Origin: Chitinophagaceae bacterium
GTDB taxonomy: Bacteria > Bacteroidota > Bacteroidia > Chitinophagales > Chitinophagaceae
NCBI GenBank assembly: GCA_016713085.1
Contig: JADJPV010000002.1
Location: 1,116,001-1,180,000 of the forward strand
Direction of reading: 5' to 3'
DNA length: 64,000 nt
This document shows, one piece after another, positions 28,089 to 36,863 of the stretch. The position numbers and the translations under genes were made by a program. Numbering within the stretch: position 1 is the stretch's first letter; every line of letters starts with the position of its first letter. Below the pieces are notes generated by a model. That model saw only the letters and a list, made by a program, of their open reading frames with translations, ran no database searches and was not told the DNA's origin.

Positions 28089-28943
28089 TTAGTTATGGGA
28101 AATGAAAGTAGCTGCAGGTGTTGGCGCCGCAGTAGTAGTAATTTGAAGCCTGCCTATAATTGTATAAATCTTTCCGCTTTGAAAACGAAATGGAAATAGT
28201 CCGAGTAACCCTGTTGCAGGAGAGGTACCGGGAGTACCAGCCACTTTAAACCCAATCTGGTAAGATCCGCTGTCAATTACAGCATACTGATGAAAGTTTT
28301 TATTTGCATACCCATCGCCAAAAGTTCTCCGCGGAAAAATATTCACATTTACAATCGGAGCAGCTGCAAGCCCGCCGGTTGCTGTAATATCAATAGAATC
28401 TTTTCTCGGTAAAGAACCAAGCAGTAACGGTGAAATAGCATGTACAAACCGAACCTTTGCCTTGCCGGCAGGAGGAGTTAATAAATCATCTTCCATGATC
28501 TGCACCTTATAATAAGGAAGTAGATCAATTGCCACGGCTGTATAACTCCTTCCCGGAAGAAAACTTCCGACACGGTTATATACAGTTGAGCCGATTCCTG
28601 CAGCCAAAGGAGCACCTGCACTGGCAGAAACAGCAAAATTCAGTGGATAAGCACCGCTTTTTACCGTTGAATAAGTGCCGGTAACGCTTAATCCCGAAGT
28701 AATAGATGAAATGGATGCTACACTGCTTGCGGCTCCATATACAATGTTATTTATTACGGAGCTGCCTCCCCATTTAACATCAACAGGAACACCAACAGTA
28801 GGCAATGGACTTGGCGAAACAGGAGGAACAACAGTCATATTTGCTACCAGTAACCTGGCAGGTTCAAATTCCTCATTTTTACATGACATAAAAAAAACAG
28901 ATGCACAGGGCATCAGCAATAGCAATCTTTTTAGCTTTCTCAT
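28089..28943 (-). CDS. DUF4397 domain lipoprotein
   Basis: About 284 residues from ATG 28943 (MRKLKRLLLLMPCASVFF), giving a lipoprotein signal with lipobox F-M-S-C. The promoter element at 28968-28975 lies too close for the longer start at 28970. The mature protein is beta-rich, with the DUF4397 landmarks YTAVAIDLLPYYK, VQIMEDDLLTPPAGKAKVRF and VHAISP. DUF4397 proteins are predicted surface or periplasmic lipoproteins with no fixed function. It is first in a two-gene unit with the TonB receptor, which suggests they act together at the outer membrane. Confidence 0.82.
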   Translation of the reverse strand: MRKLKRLLLLMPCASVFFMSCKNEEFEPARLLVANMTVVPPVSPSPLPTVGVPVDVKWGGSSVINNIVYGAASSVASISSITSGLSVTGTYSTVKSGAYPLNFAVSASAGAPLAAGIGSTVYNRVGSFLPGRSYTAVAIDLLPYYKVQIMEDDLLTPPAGKAKVRFVHAISPLLLGSLPRKDSIDITATGGLAAAPIVNVNIFPRRTFGDGYANKNFHQYAVIDSGSYQIGFKVAGTPGTSPATGLLGLFPFRFQSGKIYTIIGRLQITTTAAPTPAATFISHN

Positions 28944-28967
28944 ATAACAGGGTTTAAACTGTGCTGA

Positions 28968-29003
28968 CAAAAATAGGGTTTACAACCAAATAACATAACA
29001 AAA
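28968..29003 (-). promoter_or_regulatory. Promoter of the DUF4397-TonB receptor unit
   Basis: On the minus strand TATTTTTG (28968-28975) is an exact TAnnTTTG -7 box; TTTTG at 28999-29003 lies 23 bases upstream as a possible -33 box. Transcription would begin near 28961, leaving a leader of about 18 bases before ATG 28943. Confidence 0.55.
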
Positions 29004-29087
29004 CCTTAAAAAGTTAATTTCCACAAGCGTTCATAAATTCATGACCCTAACTGCCTGTGTATTACGCTTGTCTGTTAACTTCGGGGC

Positions 29088-30011
29088 ATGAATTCATTTC
29101 AGTTCCCCAACCAAACCAAATACTACAAAGGCAAAGTAAGAGATGTGTACAGCATTGGCAGCAATTGGTTAGTTATGATAGCAAGCAACCGTATTTCTGC
29201 GTTTGATGTGATCCTTCCCAAACCGATCCCTTATAAAGGACAGGTTTTAAACCAGATTGCTGCGTACATGCTCAACGCAACAAAAGATATTTGCCCCAAC
29301 TGGCTGGTAAATGTTCCTGCCCCTAACGTAAGTATTGGCAAACGATGCGAGCCATTTAAAATTGAAATGGTAGTTCGTGGCAATTTGGTAGGCCATGCCT
29401 GGAGAACTTATTCATCCGGTAAAAGAGAGCTGTGCGGCGCCGTTATGGCCGAGGGGCTGAAAGAAAATGACTACTTCCCCACTCCAATCATTACCCCTTC
29501 CACGAAAGCAGAAGCAGGTCATGATGAAGATATTGCACCGGCCGATATTATTGCCACTGGAACCTGCACCGCAGCAGAATGGGAACAGTTAAGCAGCTAT
29601 GCTCTGCAATTATTTGCAAGAGGAAAAGAAATTGCAGCTAAACAGGGATTGATACTGGTTGATACAAAATACGAGTTTGGAAAAATTGGTGATACCATTT
29701 ATTTAATGGATGAAATTCATACTCCCGATTCATCCCGCTATTTTTACGCAGATGGTTTTGAAGAACGTCAGCAGAAAGGGGAACGACAAAAACAATTGAG
29801 TAAGGAGTTTGTACGTGAATGGCTCATTGAAAATAATTTCATGGGCAAGGAAGGACAAACTGTTCCGGAAATGAGTGAAGAATGGATCGACACCATCAGC
29901 AAACGGTACATTGAACTGTATGAAAAAGTGATTGGTGAAAAGTTTGTACCGGTTGATTTGAGTGATGAAGAAACGCAGGAGCGTATTATCAGCGCACTTC
30001 AAACATTATAA
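29088..30011 (+). CDS. purC: SAICAR synthetase (phosphoribosylaminoimidazole-succinocarboxamide synthase)
   Basis: 307 residues, the longer form of PurC. Landmarks are KYYKGKVRDVYSIG at the N-terminus, IASNRISAFDVILPKPIPYKG, FKIEMVVRGNLVGHAWR, and LILVDTKYEFGK followed by DEIHTPDSSRYFY. PurC joins CAIR and aspartate in step eight of purine biosynthesis. A TAACTTCG sequence at 29076-29083, one base off the -7 consensus, sits a few bases ahead of the ATG and could be its promoter with a very short leader. Frame intact. One base separates its stop from the next gene. Confidence 0.97.
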   Translation: MNSFQFPNQTKYYKGKVRDVYSIGSNWLVMIASNRISAFDVILPKPIPYKGQVLNQIAAYMLNATKDICPNWLVNVPAPNVSIGKRCEPFKIEMVVRGNLVGHAWRTYSSGKRELCGAVMAEGLKENDYFPTPIITPSTKAEAGHDEDIAPADIIATGTCTAAEWEQLSSYALQLFARGKEIAAKQGLILVDTKYEFGKIGDTIYLMDEIHTPDSSRYFYADGFEERQQKGERQKQLSKEFVREWLIENNFMGKEGQTVPEMSEEWIDTISKRYIELYEKVIGEKFVPVDLSDEETQERIISALQTL

Positions 30012-30012
30012 T

Positions 30013-30447
30013 ATGACTCCCGATTCTATCTTCAGCATTTGCAGCAGCATTGCCATGATCGGCTGGCTTATCCTGATTATTGTAAGTCCATTCTGGTTTG
30101 AAACAGATAAGCTACTCATCGGTGTTATCATTTCTTTATTTGCAATTGTGTATGCATGGTTAATTGCTCAAAGTTTTCATCCCGGCGATTTTGAAAAGTT
30201 CAGCACGTTGAATGGAGTAATGGAATTGTTCACGAATAAAACAGCAGTTACTGCCGGCTGGGTGCATTACCTCGCTTTTGATTTAATGACCGGCATCTGG
30301 ATCAAAAAGAATTCAGAAAAATATGGCATCAGTCACTGGCTGATTATTCCCTGCCTGTTATTTACGTTCATGCTTGGGCCGGTTGGATTATTACTGTACC
30401 TCATCATACGCTTGCTGAAAACAAAACAATATTTTGCTGAAAATTAA
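30013..30447 (+). CDS. ABA4-like (DUF4281) membrane protein
   Basis: 144 residues from ATG 30013 (MTPDSIFSICSSIAMIGW). Four membrane helices are visible. The segment TAGWVHYLAFDLMTGIWI is the family signature of ABA4-like proteins, named from the plant neoxanthin-synthesis gene ABA4. Bacterial members have no proven function; a carotenoid link is plausible because many Bacteroidota make carotenoids, but nothing here confirms it. Positioned directly after purC and 9 bp ahead of another membrane protein gene. Confidence 0.82.
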   Translation: MTPDSIFSICSSIAMIGWLILIIVSPFWFETDKLLIGVIISLFAIVYAWLIAQSFHPGDFEKFSTLNGVMELFTNKTAVTAGWVHYLAFDLMTGIWIKKNSEKYGISHWLIIPCLLFTFMLGPVGLLLYLIIRLLKTKQYFAEN

Positions 30448-30456
30448 TACGTAAGG

Positions 30457-31272
30457 TTGGAACAGCTAAAATTACACACGCCGCATAATACAACTCCTGT
30501 AAAGGCATTCTTCTTACGGTTAAAAAGCCGCAACCCTATTCTGTATTGGTTTGGCTGGTTCAACTTTCTGATGGTAATTGTTTGTGCTGTCATGATTCAG
30601 GTTGATCCTGATAATAGTGTACTGGGCATCAATACATGGATCAAACCAATGAAATTTTATCTCTCCATTGGAATTGTGAGCTGGACATTCAGCTGGCTGC
30701 TGGTTTATATACAGAAGCAAAAAGCAGTTAAACTATTTTCAGTTGTAACTGTGATTACGATGCTGATTGAAATGATCATCATCACCTGGCAGGCTGCTAA
30801 CGGGCGGCTCTCACATTTCAATGTAAGTTCTCCACTTTACGGAATGCTTTTCAGTATCATGGGAATTGCAATTGCCACTTTTACTTTATGGGCACTTTAT
30901 ATTGATATTCTTTTCTTTAGACAAAAAGAATTTCCATTGTGGATGACTGATGGATACAAATGGGGAATCCGTTGGGGAATATTGTTCTTTGTCATTTTTG
31001 CCTTTGAAGGAGGATTAATGGCAGGAATGCTGCATCACACAGTTGGTGCTGCTGATGGCGGTGAAGGTTTACCAATACTCAACTGGAGCAAATCATACGG
31101 CGATCTTCGCATTGCACATTTTTTTGGCATGCATTCATTGCAGCTGCTGCCGTTTATTGGCTTTTACTTTGCCAAAACAAAACTGCAGATCAACCTGCTT
31201 TCACTGGTGTATTTTATATTTATAACATTACTTTTCTGGCAGGCATTAATGGGATATCCATTAATCAATTAA
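30457..31272 (+). CDS. Seven-helix membrane protein of unknown function
   Basis: About 271 residues. The only early start in frame is TTG 30457 (MEQLKLHTPHNTTPVK). About seven hydrophobic helices follow, with conserved-looking motifs NTWIKPMKFYLSIG, TWQAANGRLSHFN and RIAHFFGMHSLQLLPFIGF. Repeated buried histidines and tryptophans (HFFGMHSLQ) suggest a cofactor- or haem-binding membrane protein, but that is a guess. I have seen proteins of this shape in Bacteroidota without a name. It is 9 bp downstream of the ABA4-like gene and 8 bp upstream of the lactonase. Confidence 0.7.
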   Translation: MEQLKLHTPHNTTPVKAFFLRLKSRNPILYWFGWFNFLMVIVCAVMIQVDPDNSVLGINTWIKPMKFYLSIGIVSWTFSWLLVYIQKQKAVKLFSVVTVITMLIEMIIITWQAANGRLSHFNVSSPLYGMLFSIMGIAIATFTLWALYIDILFFRQKEFPLWMTDGYKWGIRWGILFFVIFAFEGGLMAGMLHHTVGAADGGEGLPILNWSKSYGDLRIAHFFGMHSLQLLPFIGFYFAKTKLQINLLSLVYFIFITLLFWQALMGYPLIN

Positions 31273-31280
31273 CTTGCCGC

Positions 31281-32414
31281 ATGAACAAAACAGTCTTAGC
31301 CATATCCCTTGGATTACTTTCTTTTTTTTCAGTAAATGCACAGGATGTTTACCTTCTTATCGGAACTTATACCACAGCAGGAAGCGATGGTATTTATGTA
31401 TCGAAATTCAATTTACAAACAGGCGAAAGTAAAATCGTCAGCTCTGTAAAAACATCCAACCCATCTTACCTTGCAGTTACTCCCAACAAAAAATTTGTGT
31501 ATGCGGTGAATGAAGATGATCCCGGTGGAATTTCTGCATTCCGTTTCAACAAAGACTCCGGTACATTAACCCTGCTGAATAAAAAAATAAGTGCAGGTGC
31601 ACATCCCTGTTATATCAGCATCAACAAAAACGGAAAGAATGTAGTTGTTGGAAATTACAGCAGCGGAACCATTGCTGTATCGGGAATTAACTTTATCGGA
31701 TCAGTCAGTCAGCCACGCCAGGTAATTCAGCATAAAGGAAGCAGTATAAACAAACAACGCCAGGAAAAGCCGCATGTACACTCCACGGTTTTTTCGCCTG
31801 ATTATAAATATCTGTTTGCATCTGACCTCGGCATTGATAAAATTATGATTTATAAAGTTGTGCCGGAAAGCGGTGCATTGATCCCTGCAGAACAACCCTT
31901 CATTAATGTAAAGCCCGGTGCAGGCCCAAGGCATTTTGAATTTCATCCCAATGGAAAGTTTGCCTATCTCATGGAAGAACTTTCAGGAACTGTAAGTGTG
32001 TTTGCCTATGCTGATGGGAAACTCACATTACTGCAAAACACTTCTTCGCATCCAATGAGTTTTAATGGGGCATACGGATCAGCAGATATTCATGTTTCAC
32101 CCGATGGACGTTTTCTGTATTGCAGTAACCGTGGTGATGCCAACTCCATTGCAATTTTCAGTATTGATCAGCAAACTGGCATGATCCAGATTGCAGGCTT
32201 TCAACCAACTCTCGGTATTCATCCAAGAAATTTCACCATTGATCCAGATGGTAATTATTTACTGGTTGCCAACCGTGACAGTGATGAAATCGTTATCTTC
32301 AGAATAGATAAAAAAACAGGTTTGCTTGATGATACCAAAAAGCGGATTAAAATTTCCAAACCTGTTTGTTTGAAATGGATCACCAACATATCAGCATACG
32401 AATCATGGAAATAA
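31281..32414 (+). CDS. Exported lactonase, seven-bladed propeller (6-phosphogluconolactonase-like)
   Basis: 377 residues with a signal peptide (1-20, ending SVNA). The mature part is a seven-bladed propeller of the YbhE/Pgl lactonase family: repeats such as LLIGTYTTAGSDGIY, SYLAVTPNKKFVYAVNE, HVHSTVFSPDYKYLFASDLG, GPRHFEFHPNGKFAYLM and DIHVSPDGRFLYCSNRG. Cytosolic Pgl hydrolyses 6-phosphogluconolactone; an exported form more likely acts on other sugar lactones. This would fit the sugar dehydrogenase near 0.1 kb, whose product is a lactone, although the genes are far apart. The ridA start lies inside its end. Confidence 0.88.
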   Translation: MNKTVLAISLGLLSFFSVNAQDVYLLIGTYTTAGSDGIYVSKFNLQTGESKIVSSVKTSNPSYLAVTPNKKFVYAVNEDDPGGISAFRFNKDSGTLTLLNKKISAGAHPCYISINKNGKNVVVGNYSSGTIAVSGINFIGSVSQPRQVIQHKGSSINKQRQEKPHVHSTVFSPDYKYLFASDLGIDKIMIYKVVPESGALIPAEQPFINVKPGAGPRHFEFHPNGKFAYLMEELSGTVSVFAYADGKLTLLQNTSSHPMSFNGAYGSADIHVSPDGRFLYCSNRGDANSIAIFSIDQQTGMIQIAGFQPTLGIHPRNFTIDPDGNYLLVANRDSDEIVIFRIDKKTGLLDDTKKRIKISKPVCLKWITNISAYESWK

Positions 32415-32788
32415 AAAAAATCTATCCCGAATCAATGCCTTATCCAAAAGGCTACTATTCTCCTGCTGTTGTGCATAATCATACGGTTTATGTAAGCGGG
32501 CAATTACCGCTCAATGAAAAAGGCGAACCGCAAATTGCAAACATTGAAGATGAGGTTCGCCAGTGCATGAAAAATATTGAAACGATATTAACTGCAAGCG
32601 GCAGCAGCCTGCAGCATATTTTAAAAGTGAATGTATTTATTGCTGATATCAGCAACTGGCCGAAGTTCAACCAGGTGTTTGCTGAAATTATGGGCGATCA
32701 CCGGCCTGCACGAATTGTGGTTCCATGCAACCAGCTGAACTATGGCTGCGGTATTGAAATAGATTGTATTGCTGCGGTAGCTGAATAA
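32405..32788 (+). CDS. ridA: RidA family enamine/imine deaminase
   Basis: 127 residues from ATG 32405 (MEIKKIYPESMPYPKGYYSP), overlapping the lactonase stop by 10 bp. Family marks are VYVSGQLPLNEKGEPQ, IEDEVRQCMKNIETIL, and the catalytic arginine in RPARIVVPC near the C-terminus. RidA hydrolyses reactive 2-aminoacrylate and 2-aminocrotonate released by PLP serine/threonine dehydratases. A dehydratase of just that kind is the next gene 123 bp downstream, so the two probably work together. Confidence 0.93.
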   Translation: MEIKKIYPESMPYPKGYYSPAVVHNHTVYVSGQLPLNEKGEPQIANIEDEVRQCMKNIETILTASGSSLQHILKVNVFIADISNWPKFNQVFAEIMGDHRPARIVVPCNQLNYGCGIEIDCIAAVAE

Positions 32789-32911
32789 AGATTTTGCCGG
32801 TAAGTCGGTAAGAAATGCAGAAAGCTGTTAATACTTAATATTATTTACCGCCTTCCCTTCTTCCCGGCAATAAAACATTAGTGCACTGCTTCAACTAATA
32901 ATCGTAAACCA

Positions 32912-33862
32912 ATGAGCATATCCAAAGAACAGATCATAGAAGCACATGAACGGATCAAACCATTCATTCATAAAACGCCTATGCTAACTTCAAAAACGCT
33001 AAATACATTTTCAGGTGCTGATTTATTTTTTAAGTGTGAGAATTTTCAAAAGATCGGTGCTTTTAAAATACGTGGTGGAATGAATGCCGTGCTGACCCTG
33101 CCAAAAGAGAAACTGAAGAACGGAATTGCCACACATTCATCGGGCAATCATGCACAGGCAATTGCTTTTGCTGCACGACAGGTAGGAACAAAAGCATATA
33201 TCGTTATGCCCAGCACTTCACCAAAAGTAAAAGTAGATGCAGTGAATGGCTATGGTGCTGAAATAACTTTCTGCGAACCAAATCAGCAGGCAAGAGAAAC
33301 GGCTTTGCAGAATATTGTTGATAAAACAGGGGCTGAATTTATTCATCCTTACAATGATGAACGTGTTATTACCGGCCAGGCAACCTGCGCTAAAGAATTG
33401 ATTGAAGAAATTTCCGGGCTCGATATGATCCTTGCTCCTGTTGGTGGCGGCGGATTACTCAGCGGTACATTGTTAAGTGCTCATTATTTTTCTCCTGCAA
33501 CAAAAGTATATGCCGGTGAACCCGAAGGTGCAGCAGATGCAGTGTTGTCATTGAAAACAGGAAAGATTGAAGCCGCTCCTTTTGTGAATACGATTGCGGA
33601 TGGATTATTGACCAAGCTCGGTGATATTACCTTTCCGATCATACAGAAATATGTAACAGACATTCTTACTGTAAACGATGATGAAATGATTGCTGCTTTA
33701 AGACTTGTCTATGAACGGATGAAAATAATGATAGAACCAAGCTCTGTGGTTCCCTTTGCCGCACTGATGAAAAACAAAGAATTCTTTACAGGCAAAAAAG
33801 TGGGCATCATTTTTTCGGGTGGCAATGTTGACTTGAAGAAATTAAGTGAGTGGTTTGGGTAA
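32912..33862 (+). CDS. Threonine/serine dehydratase (PLP fold type II)
   Basis: 316 residues. The PLP lysine is K52 in KIGAFKIRGG; HSSGNHAQAIA binds the substrate carboxylate; APVGGGGLLSG is the phosphate-binding glycine loop; FSGGNVDL closes the domain. It lacks a C-terminal ACT regulatory domain, so it is the catabolic (TdcB-like) or serine-racemase-like form rather than the feedback-controlled biosynthetic IlvA. It deaminates threonine or serine to the 2-oxo acid through an enamine. RidA upstream detoxifies that intermediate. Only 11 bp separate it from the carrier-like gene. Confidence 0.92.
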   Translation: MSISKEQIIEAHERIKPFIHKTPMLTSKTLNTFSGADLFFKCENFQKIGAFKIRGGMNAVLTLPKEKLKNGIATHSSGNHAQAIAFAARQVGTKAYIVMPSTSPKVKVDAVNGYGAEITFCEPNQQARETALQNIVDKTGAEFIHPYNDERVITGQATCAKELIEEISGLDMILAPVGGGGLLSGTLLSAHYFSPATKVYAGEPEGAADAVLSLKTGKIEAAPFVNTIADGLLTKLGDITFPIIQKYVTDILTVNDDEMIAALRLVYERMKIMIEPSSVVPFAALMKNKEFFTGKKVGIIFSGGNVDLKKLSEWFG

Positions 33863-33873
33863 AAAATATACTT

Positions 33874-34461
33874 ATGGGTTTAGACAGCGTGGAATTATTA
33901 ATGGAGGTAGAAAACTATTTCAGGATTCAAATACCTGATCCTGTTGCAGAAAAAATAGCCACAGTCCAGAATATGGTTGACACAGTAGCCATTTACCTGA
34001 ACATAACTTCAGATGAGCGAAAATTGCAAAATGAAATATTTTCAAAAATCTCTGATTGTATTTTAAAAACAGATACGTCAGCTTCTCAAATTATGATGTC
34101 AGATTTGATCTCGAACTATTTATCGCCCGTAAATAAAGACAACTGGAAAACATTTCAAAATTTACTCGGTCTTGAAGTACCTAAGCCGACTGTGGTTAAT
34201 ACTGCCAGTAATAAGTTCAGTGATAAATTGAAAAAATTGATTAACTGGACTCCGATGTATGATTGGAATACAATTACCATAGAACAATTCACAAATGCAG
34301 TCTGCGCCAATAATTATCTCACTTTGTTGAATCAGAACAACATTACCTGCAAACATGAAATTTATATTGGGGTAATGGGTATTACAGTTGATAAAATTGG
34401 CGTGGAATATTATGAGATTTTACCTGAGAAATCATTTACCAGTGATCTTGGAATTGACTAA
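33874..34461 (+). CDS. Acyl-carrier-like protein with apparently permuted halves
   Basis: 195 residues from ATG 33874. The first 42 (MGLDSVELLMEVENYF, then IQIPDPVAEKIATVQNMVD) align closely with helices II-IV of acyl carrier protein (E. coli TVELVMALEEEF, then EIPDEEAEKITTVQ). The last 28 (ITVDKIGVEYYEILPEKSF, then TSDLGID) align with ACP helix I and its DLGAD loop. A middle region (about 45-165), with WTPMYDWNTITIEQF, is unlike ACP. The order is thus swapped. In the best alignment the carrier serine would correspond to Gly2, so Ser5 may or may not be modified. It is 11 bp after the dehydratase gene. Function unknown. Confidence 0.75.
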   Translation: MGLDSVELLMEVENYFRIQIPDPVAEKIATVQNMVDTVAIYLNITSDERKLQNEIFSKISDCILKTDTSASQIMMSDLISNYLSPVNKDNWKTFQNLLGLEVPKPTVVNTASNKFSDKLKKLINWTPMYDWNTITIEQFTNAVCANNYLTLLNQNNITCKHEIYIGVMGITVDKIGVEYYEILPEKSFTSDLGID

Positions 34462-34669
34462 CATAGATATCTGAAAAATTACGGTCAAAGCAACTTACCA
34501 GCGATCAAGCCTTTTACTTTGCACACAAATTGAATGTTAGTAGGCATTCCAACAAACACATCTGTTAGTTATTCTCTTTTTAACACTCTCCCCGCAAATT
34601 TTATTTCCAAACATCGTCCAAACGAAATAAGATTTACTTTTATCCTTAATTATTGTAATATTCTTTTCT

Positions 34670-36169
34670 ATGAAATCAGTTGCCTTTGTCCTTTCATTTA
34701 TTTTTCTTTTCGCAGGTATTGTTTCAGCAAATTCCGGGGTTAAGTCAAAAAAAGTTCCCCGTTCGTATATTTCCCATTATGAAAATGTACTGGGTACATC
34801 TATGGAACTGAAAGTTTCCGCCACATCACAAAAACAGGCTGCACTGGCAGAAGCAATAGCACTGGCTGAAATAAAACGCCTGAACAATATTCTCAGTGGT
34901 TATGATGCTAACAGTGAGTTCAGCCAATGGATGAAAACCTTCAATCAACCTGTACATGTTTCAAAAGATCTGTTCACGGTACTGAGTTTATTCGATCAAT
35001 GGCGCATGCAAACCAATGGTGTACTGGATGCTTCAGCAGAAGTAATCGGTAAATTATGGAAACAGTCTGCAACAGATGGACATATTCCGACAAAAACCGA
35101 AATCAACAGTGCAATCCTGCAGGTAAAACAAACACATTGGAAATTAGATACAACCAGTCAAACCGCAACACATTTAACCAATACCCCACTCCGTTTAAAC
35201 TCTTTTGCAAAAAGCTATATTATTCAATCAGCCACCAATGCAGCCATGTCTGCTGCTAAAATCAATGGTATCCTTTTAAATATTGGCGGTGATATGGTTA
35301 TTACAGGCGACATGAATGAAACCGTTCAGATCAGTGACCCCAAAGCCGATGCAGAAAATGACGCACCGATTGATCAATTACTCATCAGCAATAAAGCCAT
35401 TGCCACCAGTGGTAATTACCGCCGTGGCGAACTGATTAATGGAGTTTGGTATTCACATATAGTTGATCCTCGTACAGGACAACCGGCCAATGACATTATC
35501 AGTGCAACAGTCGTAGCTCCATCTGCTACGGATGCCGGTGCATTGGCAACTGCATTTAATGTACTCACTCCTGCTGAATGTGTTACTCTTGCTGCAACTG
35601 TACCGGGAGCTGAATATCTCCTCATTACAAAAAATGGTGAACGTATTGAAAGTACCAACTGGAAATCACTGGAACTGATTGTACCGGCAACCTCCACATC
35701 AAATCATTCTACACAAAAAGACTGGAAAAATGAATTACTCGTTACTCTTGAACTGAGTCAGCAGCAGGGATTTGCCAAACGTCCTTTTGCAGCGGTATGG
35801 GTTGAAGACAGCAATGGCGCAACAGTAAAAACAATTGCCCTCTGGTACAACAAACCCCGCTGGCTGCGTGATTTAAGAGAATGGTACCGTGACAACAGCG
35901 TTGCCTATTATAACAATCCGGCAGACTATGTTACCACCACCAGTGCAACCCGATCACCAGGAACTTATACGTTGAAATGGGATGGTAAAGATGATAAAGG
36001 AACTGTAGTGAAACCCGGTAAGTACACCGTTTATATTGAAGTGGTGCGTGAACATGGAGGTTATGATTTGCTGCACCAGGAAATCAATTGCAATGAAACT
36101 GCTCAGAAATATAATTTGAAAGGAAATGTTGAAATTGCAGGAGTCGCCATCGACTACAGAAAAAAATAA
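34670..36169 (+). CDS. ApbE-like FAD:protein FMN transferase fused to DUF2271
   Basis: 499 residues with a signal peptide (1-20). Residues about 36-335 form the ApbE domain, with LNSFAKSYIIQSA, GILLNIGGDMVITG, AIATSGNYRRGE and HIVDPRTGQPAND. ApbE covalently attaches FMN to threonine residues of redox proteins in the periplasm. From about 350 to the end a DUF2271 domain follows (WVEDSNGATVKTIALWYN to VYIEVVREHGG), with a beta-sandwich look. The fusion and the following PepSY gene, which overlaps by 44 bp, point to a flavin-linked membrane redox system. No partner flavoprotein is visible. Confidence 0.9.
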   Translation: MKSVAFVLSFIFLFAGIVSANSGVKSKKVPRSYISHYENVLGTSMELKVSATSQKQAALAEAIALAEIKRLNNILSGYDANSEFSQWMKTFNQPVHVSKDLFTVLSLFDQWRMQTNGVLDASAEVIGKLWKQSATDGHIPTKTEINSAILQVKQTHWKLDTTSQTATHLTNTPLRLNSFAKSYIIQSATNAAMSAAKINGILLNIGGDMVITGDMNETVQISDPKADAENDAPIDQLLISNKAIATSGNYRRGELINGVWYSHIVDPRTGQPANDIISATVVAPSATDAGALATAFNVLTPAECVTLAATVPGAEYLLITKNGERIESTNWKSLELIVPATSTSNHSTQKDWKNELLVTLELSQQQGFAKRPFAAVWVEDSNGATVKTIALWYNKPRWLRDLREWYRDNSVAYYNNPADYVTTTSATRSPGTYTLKWDGKDDKGTVVKPGKYTVYIEVVREHGGYDLLHQEINCNETAQKYNLKGNVEIAGVAIDYRKK

Positions 36170-36785
36170 TTCAGGGAAAAGTAAACGGCAGATCGTTTGG
36201 GAACGCAATATCGCACAGCTGTCGAGATGGTTGCACATTTATGTATCCATGATCAGCTTTGCGATTGTGTTTTTCTTCGCTGTAACAGGATTAACCTTAA
36301 ATCATCCTGATTTTTTTGCAGGTGAATTAAAATCTTCCAATGAAAAAGGAAAGCTTGATTCAAACTGGGTGAATAATACTGATACCACAAAGATTGCCAA
36401 ACTGGAAATCGTAGAATATCTCCGCAAAACACACGGCATTAAAGCTGCACTGGCTGAATTCAGAATTGATGATGCACAATGCAGTCTTTCTTTTAAAGGC
36501 CCAGGTTATGGTGCAGATGCATTTATTGATCGTACAAGTGGCGAGTATGAAGTTGCACTTATGCAGGCAGGTTTTGTTGGTGTGCTAAATGATCTGCACA
36601 AAGGAAGAGACAGCGGATCGGGCTGGTCGGTACTGATTGATGTGTCTGCTATCTTAATGACCCTGGTTTCACTTACAGGTATTATCCTCATTCTATATAT
36701 TAAACGGAAACGAGTAAGCGGATTGCTGATTGCTGCAATTGGATTGATATTGGCGTGGCTGGTTTGGGCGATTTGGGTAAAATGA
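36126..36785 (+). CDS. PepSY-associated membrane protein
   Basis: 219 residues from ATG 36126, starting inside the end of the ApbE gene. A long N-terminal helix region (LSRWLHIYVSMISFAIVFFF, about 32-51) carries a histidine typical of PepSY-associated helices, followed by a PepSY-like periplasmic domain (LEIVEYLRKTHGIKAALAE). Then come LNDLHKGRDSGSGWSVLID with another histidine and two C-terminal helices. Such proteins resemble the membrane part of flavin reductases of the siderophore/sulfite type and may carry haem between the two histidines. The overlap with the ApbE gene makes a joint function likely. Confidence 0.85.
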   Translation: MLKLQESPSTTEKNNSGKSKRQIVWERNIAQLSRWLHIYVSMISFAIVFFFAVTGLTLNHPDFFAGELKSSNEKGKLDSNWVNNTDTTKIAKLEIVEYLRKTHGIKAALAEFRIDDAQCSLSFKGPGYGADAFIDRTSGEYEVALMQAGFVGVLNDLHKGRDSGSGWSVLIDVSAILMTLVSLTGIILILYIKRKRVSGLLIAAIGLILAWLVWAIWVK

Positions 36786-36863
36786 GAAATTATATTTCCA
36801 TTTTCTTCACTCAGGAAATAATATGTCCGTTTGGCATTCTTGCGTCACTCCTGAACATTTTCT

